Assembly: GCF_016862215.1 (NCBI RefSeq)
Contig: NZ_BOMN01000027.1
Coordinates: forward strand, 62,001-126,000
Source: Winogradskya humida
Lineage (GTDB): Bacteria; Actinomycetota; Actinomycetes; Mycobacteriales; Micromonosporaceae
Length of the DNA: 64,000 nucleotides
Reading direction: 5' to 3'
In this document: piece by piece, positions 55,454-63,244 of the stretch
How positions within the stretch are numbered: the first letter of the stretch is position 1
Layout: every line of letters begins with the position of its first letter
Notes under the pieces: generated by a model
The model's database searches: none
Seen by the model: the letters and a program-made list of their open reading frames with translations, nothing else
Told to the model about the DNA's origin: nothing
Made by a program: the position numbers and the translations under genes

Positions 55454-57151
55454 TCAGCGCAACAAGTACTGACTGCTCAGGGTCTGGGGGCGGTCGGAGA
55501 CGGCGCGCAGGATCGCGATGCCCTTGACCGGTGGCTTCCACGTCGTGGTGTTGGGGGTCAGGGTGTAGGCGGCTGTGGCGTGCGGGGCCAGGGTTTCCGG
55601 GCCGGCTGAGATTTTCCAGTACTCGGAGATGTCGATATCGGTGGTCACGGCGAAGGCTGGGGCGACGGCCCGGGAGGACCGGTTCTCCACCTCGACGGTC
55701 AGTGTTTTGAAGGCCTGGCCGCGGGTGACGGGTGTGGTGACAGTCATGTCCAGGGGCTGCGGGGTGGCGATGGCGATCGCCAGGCAGGCCACGGTCGGCA
55801 GGAACAGGGCCACGGTTGCGGCTCGGGCGGCGCGGGCGGGGAGCCGGAAGTTGAAGCGGTAGGCGTCGGCGAAGTCGTCGCGGCCGGTGGTGAGGAGGGC
55901 GACGATCCACAGGGGCATGGTGAGGACCCAGTAGCCGTCCTGGGAGCGGGTGGAGACCATGAACACCAGCCAGGGCAGGACCACGGCGGCGGGGCCGACC
56001 GTGCGCAGGTTCAGCGCGTATGTGATCAACATCGCAACCAGCAGGACGTGGGAGGCGGTGCCGTAGAAGTCGAGCGCGCCGCTGCCGCCGATCAGGTAGT
56101 ACGAGATGCCCATGATGCCCTGGCCGTGCGGGACGGCGTGTTGCAGCAGGGGCTCGAAGACCCCGGTCAGCCACGCGTGCGGGGACAGCACCAGGAACGG
56201 GGCGCTGGTCAGCACGAACGCGCCGAGCGCCACGAGCCCGTAACGCAGAACCACTCCGGCGGCCCGGCGCAGCGGGAGGTCGCCGAGGCGCAGCACCGCA
56301 ATGCCGGTCACCAGGAACAGGGCCAGGAACCAGCCCAGTTGGTGGGTGGAGCAGGCCAGGCCGAGGGCGACCGCGCGCAGCAGCCCGTCGCGGCCGAGGC
56401 GCCCGCCACGACCGGTCGCGGTCCACTTCCACACCGCGAGACACAACAGCGGAAGAGCGATGAGCGACGGGTACGCGTTGTTCGCATAACTCGTCAGCGT
56501 GCCGAGCCCGAGCACCCCCACGGTCGCCACCGGCCGCAACGGGACCGGCGCCATCCGGAACAGCATGATCGCGGTGACGATCAGCGCGAACCAGGCCAGC
56601 ACCACGACCGCCACACCGGACGGGAACACCCGCTGCAGCAAGGCGCTGACCTCGACGCCGAACGGCGGGTAGGCGAAGTCGAAGACGCCATCGCCGTTCA
56701 TCAGCTGCGTGGGCAGCGCGACGGCGAGATCCGGCCAGGTCGCCAGGTACGGGTTGTGCCCCTCGGCCAGGGTGCGCGTGGCGTAGTCCATGAGGATGCC
56801 CTCGTCGACGCCGATCGTCTTCTCGCCGGTGATGCTGGGCCACGCGCCGATCAGCTTGATGACGATCGCCGTGCCGAGCACCAGCACGTCCACCCTGGCC
56901 AGCGCCCTGCCGGTGGACACGCACAGCGCCAGGATCGCGGCGATCAGCATCACGATGTAGCCGCCGGTCAGCACGAGCGCCAGACCCGGGCGGGGCAGCG
57001 CCTGCACGTTCCAGAACGTACGGGTGCCGACGACCAGGGCCATCACCGCGCAGAGGGTCAGACCGCGATGCAGCCACAGCGGCACCGGGTCCCGATCCGG
57101 TGTCAGGGCGGGGGTTTCCAGGACGTCATCGCCCACGGTCTGGTTCGGCAC
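55454..57151 (-). CDS. Multi-span membrane protein, GT87/GT-C-like glycosyltransferase
   Basis: 565 aa from a GTG at 57151 (VPNQTVGDDVLETP); no strong SD. About 11-12 transmembrane helices in residues ~30-460 and a C-terminal ~100-residue beta-rich extracytoplasmic domain (TVEVENRSSRAVAPAFAVTT). The first long loop has GVDEGILMDYATRTLAEGHN and the loop after helix 3 has FDFAYPPFGVEVSALL, resembling the acidic pair and YPP motif of polyprenyl-phosphate-sugar-dependent glycosyltransferases (GT87, DUF2029). Donor and acceptor unknown. It is divergent from the TPR gene with 38 bases between starts. Confidence 0.7.
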   Translation of the reverse strand: MPNQTVGDDVLETPALTPDRDPVPLWLHRGLTLCAVMALVVGTRTFWNVQALPRPGLALVLTGGYIVMLIAAILALCVSTGRALARVDVLVLGTAIVIKLIGAWPSITGEKTIGVDEGILMDYATRTLAEGHNPYLATWPDLAVALPTQLMNGDGVFDFAYPPFGVEVSALLQRVFPSGVAVVVLAWFALIVTAIMLFRMAPVPLRPVATVGVLGLGTLTSYANNAYPSLIALPLLCLAVWKWTATGRGGRLGRDGLLRAVALGLACSTHQLGWFLALFLVTGIAVLRLGDLPLRRAAGVVLRYGLVALGAFVLTSAPFLVLSPHAWLTGVFEPLLQHAVPHGQGIMGISYYLIGGSGALDFYGTASHVLLVAMLITYALNLRTVGPAAVVLPWLVFMVSTRSQDGYWVLTMPLWIVALLTTGRDDFADAYRFNFRLPARAARAATVALFLPTVACLAIAIATPQPLDMTVTTPVTRGQAFKTLTVEVENRSSRAVAPAFAVTTDIDISEYWKISAGPETLAPHATAAYTLTPNTTTWKPPVKGIAILRAVSDRPQTLSSQYLLR

Positions 57152-57189
57152 CGGCAGATCGTACAGACGCCATCGCCTATGGTGGCGCC

Positions 57190-58005
57190 GTGCGGGACAC
57201 ATTGAGCCAGGCGAAGGAACTTGTCGGCGATGGACGGTTCGCGGACGCCGTACAGCTGCTGGAAGGTCTGCTGGCGGAGCATCCGGAGGATGCCGTGGCG
57301 TGGCACCGCCTGGCCGGTGCGCTGATCGGCCTGGACCGCAACGAGGAAGCGGTCGCCGCGGCCGACCGGTCCATCGCCCTGGATCCGGCGGTCCCCGCGG
57401 CACATCGGATGCGGGCGCTGGCCCACCTCGGCCTCAAACAGTGGGCGGAGCTGCGGGCCGACGCCGGGCGGGCCCTCGCCCTGGACCCGGACGACGCCGA
57501 GGCCCTGACCCTGGCAGCCCAGGGCGAACTGGGCTGCGGCGCCGACCTGGGCGTGATCGAACCGCTCGTCACCCACGCCCGCCGGATCAACCCTGCCCAC
57601 CCGGCCGTGGGAAGCCTGACGGCGCTGATCCGCAAGGCCCGGTTCCTGGCCGCCGGGGTGGCCTGTTTCATTGCCGCGCTCGCCCTGGCGCTCGGCTGGC
57701 TTGCGCTCGACCCGAGCGGCGACGGCGTGGCTCCCCACCTGATGTGGGCCCTGCTCGTCCTGATCGTGGCAGGCATGGCCGGCACCGCGGCGGGAAGCAC
57801 GCCGGGGCTGCGGCAGGTGCCGCTGAGCCGCAAGGTCCTGGTGCTGTCAGCGGCAACCTCCGCCGTCGTGTCCGGCGCCACGACGGCAATCATCACCGGC
57901 GAGGCCACGGCAGGCCTGCTCGTCGCCGTCCTAGCCGTAATTCTCACTGTGCTGTTCCGCCTGCCGGGTCTGATTGCTCAGGCGCGCAACCAGAAGCAGC
58001 GGTAG
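57190..58005 (+). CDS. TPR-repeat protein with C-terminal membrane helices
   Basis: 271 aa from a GTG at 57190. Residues 1-140 form about three tetratricopeptide repeats (FADAVQLLEGLLAEHPEDAV, NEEAVAAADRSIALDPAVPA, WAELRADAGRALALDPDDAE). The rest has four transmembrane helices (RFLAAGVACFIAALALALGW, LMWALLVLIVAGMAGTAAG, VLVLSAATSAVVSGATTAI, GLLVAVLAVILTVLF). It probably scaffolds a membrane complex; partners unknown. Its 3' end overlaps the convergent MFS gene by 75 bases. Confidence 0.8.
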   Translation: MRDTLSQAKELVGDGRFADAVQLLEGLLAEHPEDAVAWHRLAGALIGLDRNEEAVAAADRSIALDPAVPAAHRMRALAHLGLKQWAELRADAGRALALDPDDAEALTLAAQGELGCGADLGVIEPLVTHARRINPAHPAVGSLTALIRKARFLAAGVACFIAALALALGWLALDPSGDGVAPHLMWALLVLIVAGMAGTAAGSTPGLRQVPLSRKVLVLSAATSAVVSGATTAIITGEATAGLLVAVLAVILTVLFRLPGLIAQARNQKQR

Positions 58006-59151
58006 CAGGCACAGCGCCGCGTTGACCGCTGTCGCCGTCCGGATCGCCGTGAGGACATCGGGGAGGACGACCGTCACGATCGCGGACATCGCCGGGATGC
58101 CCAGGGTGATGCCGAGCTGCTGGCTCAGGGTGGCCAGACCCGCCGCCAGGCCCTGCTCCCCGTCGGGCAGGCCGGAGGTCGCCGTCACGGTGAAGCCCAC
58201 GATCGCGACGAGGTTGGCTACGCCACCCACGAACGTCGCCACCAGCAGGTACGGCAGCCAGGCGCGGGACTGGCCCAGGAGGACCAGCGAGATCGTCGCG
58301 AAGGCCTGGACGAGCAGGCCCAGCAGGATCGCGCGGGGTGCGTTGCCCAGGCGGGCGATCACCTTCGGGCCGAGGACACCGCCGAGGATGGTGCCGAGGC
58401 CCAGGACGGCGAAGGCCAGACCTGCCGTCAGCGGTGGATAGCCGAGGACTTCCTGCAGGTAGAGGGTCAGCAGGAAGACCAGGGACGTCTCGGTGGCGAA
58501 GGCCAGGAAGCCGGCCAGGTTGCCGACCGCGACCGTACGCCGCCGGAGCACCCGCACCAGCACGGCGCCGGGCAGGTCCAGGGCCGGGCGCCGGGCGGCA
58601 CGAACGTCCGATGGCAGCACGAACGGACCCACGGCCAGCACCGCCACTGCCACGACGACGTTGACGAAGAACGCCCAGCGCCAGCTCAGCACGCCGGTGA
58701 GGACGCCACCGAGGATCGCGCCCGTGGTGAATCCCGCCGCCATCAGGGCGCCGTTGAGACCGAGGACACGGTCCCGGCGTGGGCCTTGCGGGAACGACGT
58801 CGTCAGCAGGGACAGCGACGCCGGGGTGATCGCCGCGGTGGCGAGACCCTGGGCGACACGGGCGGCCAGCAGCACAGCCGGAGTGGTGGCCAGACCACCC
58901 ACCAGGGAGGAGACGCCGAGCAGCGCGATGCCGGCGAGAAACATGCGGCGCCGGCCGAACAGGTCCGCGGCCCGGCCGAACGGCAGCGTGAACCCCGCGG
59001 CGCTGAGGGCGAAGGCGGTGGCGATCCATTGCAGGCCGGAGAGGGAGAACCCCAGATCGGTGCCGATGACAGGTAAGGCCACGGTGAGGATCGAGAAGTC
59101 GACCGCCAGCGTGAAGCCGGCGGCCAGCAGGACCAGGGCGAGAGCGTTCAT
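57931..59151 (-). CDS. MFS drug exporter (DHA2-like), apparently shortened
   Basis: 406 aa from ATG 59151. Twelve helices can be traced. Motif A-like GRAADLFGRRRMFLAG and motif C-like LNGALMAAGFTTGAILGGVL mark the drug:H+ antiporters. In 14-helix members a segment of about 60 residues (two helices) follows LDLPGAVLV; here LDLPGAVLV is joined directly to RVLRRRTVAVGNL, so the central pair is missing in frame. The gene is divergent from an XRE regulator, probably its controller. The 3' end overlaps the TPR gene by 75 bases. Confidence 0.8.
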   Translation of the reverse strand: MNALALVLLAAGFTLAVDFSILTVALPVIGTDLGFSLSGLQWIATAFALSAAGFTLPFGRAADLFGRRRMFLAGIALLGVSSLVGGLATTPAVLLAARVAQGLATAAITPASLSLLTTSFPQGPRRDRVLGLNGALMAAGFTTGAILGGVLTGVLSWRWAFFVNVVVAVAVLAVGPFVLPSDVRAARRPALDLPGAVLVRVLRRRTVAVGNLAGFLAFATETSLVFLLTLYLQEVLGYPPLTAGLAFAVLGLGTILGGVLGPKVIARLGNAPRAILLGLLVQAFATISLVLLGQSRAWLPYLLVATFVGGVANLVAIVGFTVTATSGLPDGEQGLAAGLATLSQQLGITLGIPAMSAIVTVVLPDVLTAIRTATAVNAALCLLPLLLVARLSNQTRQAEQHSENYG

Positions 59152-59253
59152 GGCACCCACCGTGGGCCGATCCCCCGGGGGCAGCCAGGACCGTGGTCTG
59201 ACTAGTACTCGCAGGATCAGGCACGGTGACCGCGGACCGGGCACGATGGTGGC

Positions 59254-60057
59254 ATGCGCGACGAGCTGGCCCATTTCCTGCGGACCCGGCGGTCCCGGGT
59301 GCGGCCCGAGGACGTCGGCCTGGTGTCGTACGGCGCCCGGCGGGTCCCCGGATTGCGGCGCGAGGAACTGGCCAGGCTCGCCGGGGTGAGCCCGATCTAC
59401 TACACGCGGCTGGAGCAGGGGCAGAGCACGAACGCGTCCGAGTCGGTCATCGAGGCGATCGCCCGGGCATTGGTGCTGAGCGAGGACGAGCGGGCGTACC
59501 TGCATGAGATCGCCCGGCCGCGGCCGGTGGCGAAGAGCCGGACGACGACGGTCGAGGCGGGTGTCGAGCGGCTGATCACCGCCATGGGGGACGTGCCGGC
59601 TCTGGTGCTCGGGCGGCGTACCGAGGTGCTGGCCTGGAACGAGCTCGGGCATCTGCTCTTCGCCGGGCACTACGACCGCGACGCGCGGCCCAACCTGACC
59701 CGGATGCTGTTTCTCGATCCGCATACGCGGGAGCTGTATCGGCGCTGGGACGAGGAGGCCGCGCGGGCGGTGGCGTCGCTGCGCGTGATCGCCGGGAAGC
59801 ACCCGGACGATCCGGCGATGGCCGCACTCGTCGGGGAGCTGACGATGAAGAGCCCAGAATTCGCGGCTTGCTGGGCGGGGCACCCGGTGCAGGTGTGCAC
59901 CTCCGGGTCCAAGTACCTCCATCATCCCGTCGTCGGGGATGTCGACCTGGACTTCGAGGCGCTGCACCTGCCGGGGACGGACGGGCACCGCATCATCACG
60001 TATACGGCGGCCCCCGGCTCCTCCACGGAGGCCGCGCTCAGGCTGATCCGCTCCTAG
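59254..60057 (+). CDS. XRE-family regulator with MmyB-like ligand domain
   Basis: 267 aa. The N-terminal HTH (residues ~30-75) has VPGLRREELARLAGVSPIYY and RLEQGQ. The ~180-residue C-terminal part carries VLAWNELGHLLFAGHYDRDA and SGSKYLHHPVVGDVDLDFEA, typical of the MmyB-like ligand-binding domain (PF17765-type). Such regulators bind fatty-acid-like or hydrophobic ligands. It is divergent from the MFS exporter, a common regulator-target layout. Its stop overlaps the MOSC stop as CTAG. Confidence 0.88.
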   Translation: MRDELAHFLRTRRSRVRPEDVGLVSYGARRVPGLRREELARLAGVSPIYYTRLEQGQSTNASESVIEAIARALVLSEDERAYLHEIARPRPVAKSRTTTVEAGVERLITAMGDVPALVLGRRTEVLAWNELGHLLFAGHYDRDARPNLTRMLFLDPHTRELYRRWDEEAARAVASLRVIAGKHPDDPAMAALVGELTMKSPEFAACWAGHPVQVCTSGSKYLHHPVVGDVDLDFEALHLPGTDGHRIITYTAAPGSSTEAALRLIRS

Positions 60058-60731
60058 ATTTTGAGTTTGCGGCGGATCTCGGCGCGCAAACTTTCCGGCA
60101 GGCCCTCCAGATCGGCGAACTGGGCGAGCAGGTCGGGGGCGTGCATCCAGGCGTAGAAGCCTTCCGAGATGGTGACGCCGTGGTCCGGGCCGGCGATGAC
60201 GCGGATCTCGTCGCCGGCCTGGACGTTGCCCGGGGTCAGGACGCGGAAGTAGGCGCCGGGGAGGTTCTGGTCGGCGAAGCGTTTCACCCAGCGGGGCTCG
60301 CCCATCTTGGCCTGGAAGGTGGAGCAGGGGACGCGGCCGAACGTGGTCTGCAGGACGAGGGTCTCGCCGATCTGCCAGGTTTCGCCGATCAGGGCGCCGT
60401 TGACGGTGATGCCCTCGGTGGTGAGGTTCTCGCCGAAGATGCCACCCGGGAGGGTCCGGCCCAGCTCCTTCTCCCACCAGTCGTAGTCCTCGCGGGCGTA
60501 CGCGTAGACGGCCTGGTCGTCCCCGCCGTGGTTCTGGATGTCGAAGATCTGGTCGCCGGCGACACCGCTCGCGTGCTGCGGGCTGAGCGTGCCCTTGGCG
60601 CCGCCGGGTGCCGCGACCGCCACCGGATAGGTCACCGGCTGCTTGTTGATGCCGGTGGTGCCGACCCGCTTGGCGCTGCTCTGCTCCGGGACGGCGATGT
60701 TGACCTGCAGAACCCTGCCCGTGACGCTCAT
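60054..60731 (-). CDS. MOSC-domain protein, YiiM-like
   Basis: 225 aa from ATG 60731. MOSC domains are molybdenum-cofactor sulfurase C-terminal-type sulfur carriers. QIFDIQNHGGDDQAVYAYAR, GGIFGENLTTEGI and VPCSTFQAKMG (with the conserved Cys) mark the family, and the C-terminal helical part resembles E. coli YiiM, which detoxifies 6-N-hydroxylaminopurine. The start overlaps the GNAT stop by four bases (ATGA). Confidence 0.87.
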   Translation of the reverse strand: MSVTGRVLQVNIAVPEQSSAKRVGTTGINKQPVTYPVAVAAPGGAKGTLSPQHASGVAGDQIFDIQNHGGDDQAVYAYAREDYDWWEKELGRTLPGGIFGENLTTEGITVNGALIGETWQIGETLVLQTTFGRVPCSTFQAKMGEPRWVKRFADQNLPGAYFRVLTPGNVQAGDEIRVIAGPDHGVTISEGFYAWMHAPDLLAQFADLEGLPESLRAEIRRKLKI

Positions 60732-61537
60732 GACGTGAACTCCATCGTGGTCCGGTCCCACAGCGGGACGTAGCCGATCCGAGGGTAGAGGGCGTTGGCC
60801 GTGGGGTTGGCGAGGTCGGTGAAGAGCAACACCTCGGTGACGCCACCGTCCAGGAACAGCCGGGAGATGGCGTGTGTGGCCGCGGCGGCGTACCCGTGGG
60901 ACCGGTTTTCTTTGGGGGTGTAGACCGCCTGGATGCGCACCATGCCGGAGTCGGGGCGGGTGGCACTGGCCATGGCAACCGGTTTGCCGTCGACTTCCCA
61001 GAACACATAGCCGCCGTACGCGATGCGGTCGTCGACGAACGCACCGATGTCGGTGATCTCGCCCACCTCGTGGAAGAACTCCCCGGTCCAGTCGAGCAGC
61101 ACGGCCCGGTCGGCGGCGACCGCGACGCGGGCAGCGCCCACCGGCATCCGTGGCGGCAGCACCAGCGTGCCGAGCCGGAAGAGCCGCATGCGCTTCGACA
61201 CGGACGCGGAACAGCCCGTGCGCCGCTGCCACTCGGCGGCGAATGCCTCGACAGCGGCCTCGGGGCCGGTCACTCCGGGCAGCGGGCCTTCGAGGGCGTC
61301 CGCCAGCGCGATCGCGGCGTCGGCGGGCATCGCCGACAGCAGCGCCGGGAAGGGCGGCGTGTGCAGGAACACCGCGTCCGCCGCCCAGCCGAATAGTGCG
61401 GAGCCCGTCCCGGTGCCACTGCGCCGGACCGACTCGGCGGCGGTGAGCAGGACGGTGTTCTCGACCGGGTTCTGCCGCAGGAAGTCACCGGCCGCGGCCA
61501 GGAACTCGTCGACGTTCTCAGTGATCTGCCAAGCCAT
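60728..61537 (-). CDS. GNAT acetyltransferase
   Basis: 269 aa. The C-terminal half is a GNAT fold: VRIQAVYTPKENRSHGYAAA is motif A (acetyl-CoA pyrophosphate loop, variant of RxxGxG/A), and LLFTDLANPTANALYPRIGY is motif B. The N-terminal ~130 residues are a family-specific extension. The substrate cannot be told. Translationally coupled to the MOSC gene. Confidence 0.85.
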   Translation of the reverse strand: MAWQITENVDEFLAAAGDFLRQNPVENTVLLTAAESVRRSGTGTGSALFGWAADAVFLHTPPFPALLSAMPADAAIALADALEGPLPGVTGPEAAVEAFAAEWQRRTGCSASVSKRMRLFRLGTLVLPPRMPVGAARVAVAADRAVLLDWTGEFFHEVGEITDIGAFVDDRIAYGGYVFWEVDGKPVAMASATRPDSGMVRIQAVYTPKENRSHGYAAAATHAISRLFLDGGVTEVLLFTDLANPTANALYPRIGYVPLWDRTTMEFTS

Positions 61538-61579
61538 CGCCCGATTGTCGTCCGTCCCGGGCGATTCGGCAGCCCGGTT

Positions 61580-62590
61580 TTACAACCCCCAGGCCTTGGC
61601 GATGCGGGCGAGCGAGTCCTTGCGCGTCTCCGGGTCGAACTGGGTGCCGGCCAGGATCAGCTCCTTGGCGCCGGTGCGTTCCACGAGCGTGTCGAGGGCG
61701 GCGACCACCTCGTCGGCGGTGCCTGCGTACTGCGTGCCGGGGAGCTGGGCGAGCAGGCCGCGTTCCAGGTCGGAGAGCTCGGTGGCGGCTGCAGTCTCCG
61801 GGGAGACGATCGGGCCGAGCCGCCCGGTGCGCAGGCTCAGCGCCATGATCCGGCTCGGTCCGGCGAGGAAGTCGGCCTCCTCGGTGGTGCCGGCGGCGAT
61901 GACCGAGGCGCTGACCATGAGGTGCGGCTCGGGGAAGCGCGGGGACGGCTTGAAGTTCGTGAGATAGAGCCGGGCTGCGGTGTCCACGTCGGAACTCATC
62001 GCGAAGTGATATGCGTAACAGAAGGGCAGACCCAGCGCGGCGGCGACCTGAGCGCCGTACGTGGACGAGCCGAGCATCCACACCTCGGGGAACGTCTCCG
62101 GGAACGGCGTGGCCTGGAGCCGCTCGACACCCTTGGGCGTGACCCGGTCGTCGCCGAGCAGGGCCAGCACCATGGCGAGGTGGTCGGGGAACTGCTCGAC
62201 GGTCAGGTGCGGGGAGACGCCGCGCAGGGCGGCGGCGGTGGCCTGGTCGGTGCCGGGCGCGCGGCCGATGCCGAGGTCGATCCGGCCCGGGTGCAGCGCC
62301 TCAAGCAGCGCGAACTGCTCGGCGACGACGAACGGCATGTGGTTGGGGAGCATCACGCCGCCCGAGCCGACCTTGATCCGGCCGGTGTTCGCGGCGAGGT
62401 GGGCGATCAGGACCGGCGGCGAGGTGGAGGCGACGGCCGGGGCGTTGTGGTGCTCGGCGACCCAGAACCGGGAGTAGCCCAGCTCGTCGGCGGTCTTGGC
62501 GATCTCGGTCGTCCCGCGCAGCGCGTCGGTGCTGTTGTGCCCCTCGCGCACGGTGGCGAGGTCAAGAACGGACAGGGGTACGCGACTCAT
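61580..62590 (-). CDS. LLM-class flavin/F420-dependent oxidoreductase (MsnO8-type)
   Basis: 336 aa luciferase-like TIM barrel. SVLDLATVREGHNSTDALRG, GYSRFWVAEHHNAPAVASTS, GVMLPNHMPFVVAEQFALLE and DLGIGRAPGTD are the MsnO8-family marks. Either FMN or F420 could be used; F420 is common in actinomycetes. It overlaps the upstream TetR gene by 29 bases on the same strand, so the regulator probably controls it. Confidence 0.9.
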   Translation of the reverse strand: MSRVPLSVLDLATVREGHNSTDALRGTTEIAKTADELGYSRFWVAEHHNAPAVASTSPPVLIAHLAANTGRIKVGSGGVMLPNHMPFVVAEQFALLEALHPGRIDLGIGRAPGTDQATAAALRGVSPHLTVEQFPDHLAMVLALLGDDRVTPKGVERLQATPFPETFPEVWMLGSSTYGAQVAAALGLPFCYAYHFAMSSDVDTAARLYLTNFKPSPRFPEPHLMVSASVIAAGTTEEADFLAGPSRIMALSLRTGRLGPIVSPETAAATELSDLERGLLAQLPGTQYAGTADEVVAALDTLVERTGAKELILAGTQFDPETRKDSLARIAKAWGL

Positions 62591-63143
62591 CGGTCGTCCA
62601 ATCCAGAGTGTCGAAGCCGGCCCGGATGAGGGCGTGCAGGCCGGTGATGCCGTCGTCGGGGGCCCAGTGCGGGCAGGCTGTGTTCAGAACCGTGCGCGCG
62701 GCGTTGATGGTGAGATCCAGCTGGAAGTCGGACAGATTCGAGGGAGCCCAGGCCCGGATCGCGTCCCAGAACCGGTCGGCCACCTCGCGGGAGCACCCGG
62801 CGAGCTCGGGCGAGGCGGCGCGCACCTGACGCTGCAGGATCATCCGCTCGGCGGTGGCGGTCGTGTAGCCGAGCAGCAGCTCACGCAGGGAGATCCAGAG
62901 CGGCTCCCCCGCCGGGCGCTCGGCCAGCAGCCGGTCCCAGAGCTCCGGGTCGCCGGGATCAGGGTCGAAGACGACCGACTCCTTGCCGGCGAAGTAGTTG
63001 AAGAACGTGCGGCGGGAGATGCCCGCGGCGGCCACGATGTCGTCGACGGAGACCGCGTCGAAGCCCCGCTCGGTCATCAGGCGCAGCGCGGTGCCGTGCA
63101 CGAGGCGCCAGGTTTCGCGCTTCTTGAGCTCTCGCACGGTCAT
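62562..63143 (-). CDS. TetR-family regulator
   Basis: 193 aa. The N-terminal TetR HTH has RLMTERGFDAVSVDDIVAAA then GISRRTFFNYFAGKE (residues ~20-60), a typical actinomycete form. The C-terminal ligand domain is not assignable. It is first in a two-gene unit with the LLM oxidoreductase. Two palindromes just upstream (63162-63192) are the probable autoregulatory operators. Confidence 0.92.
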   Translation of the reverse strand: MTVRELKKRETWRLVHGTALRLMTERGFDAVSVDDIVAAAGISRRTFFNYFAGKESVVFDPDPGDPELWDRLLAERPAGEPLWISLRELLLGYTTATAERMILQRQVRAASPELAGCSREVADRFWDAIRAWAPSNLSDFQLDLTINAARTVLNTACPHWAPDDGITGLHALIRAGFDTLDWTTDESRTPVRS

Positions 63144-63161
63144 GCCCCCACGCTAGCTCTC

Positions 63162-63192
63162 TTGCACTCAGTGCAACTTGCACTTGGTGCAT
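63162..63192. promoter_or_regulatory. Tandem palindromic operators before the TetR gene
   Basis: TTGCACTCAGTGCAA (63162-63176) is a perfect inverted repeat, and TTGCACTTGGTGCAT (63178-63192) an almost identical second copy, centres 16 bases apart. They lie between the divergent TetR and acyltransferase genes. Confidence 0.82.
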
Positions 63193-63244
63193 GAACTTCG
63201 CCACACGTACATCTGGCGTTAGGACGTGACTGATTCACTACCGC

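Noticed and set aside
57931..61044. A 1037-residue minus-strand frame covering the XRE and MOSC genes
   Set aside because: Only the first-described MFS part (57931-59151) is family-like. The rest is antisense to the XRE gene and out of frame with MOSC and GNAT.
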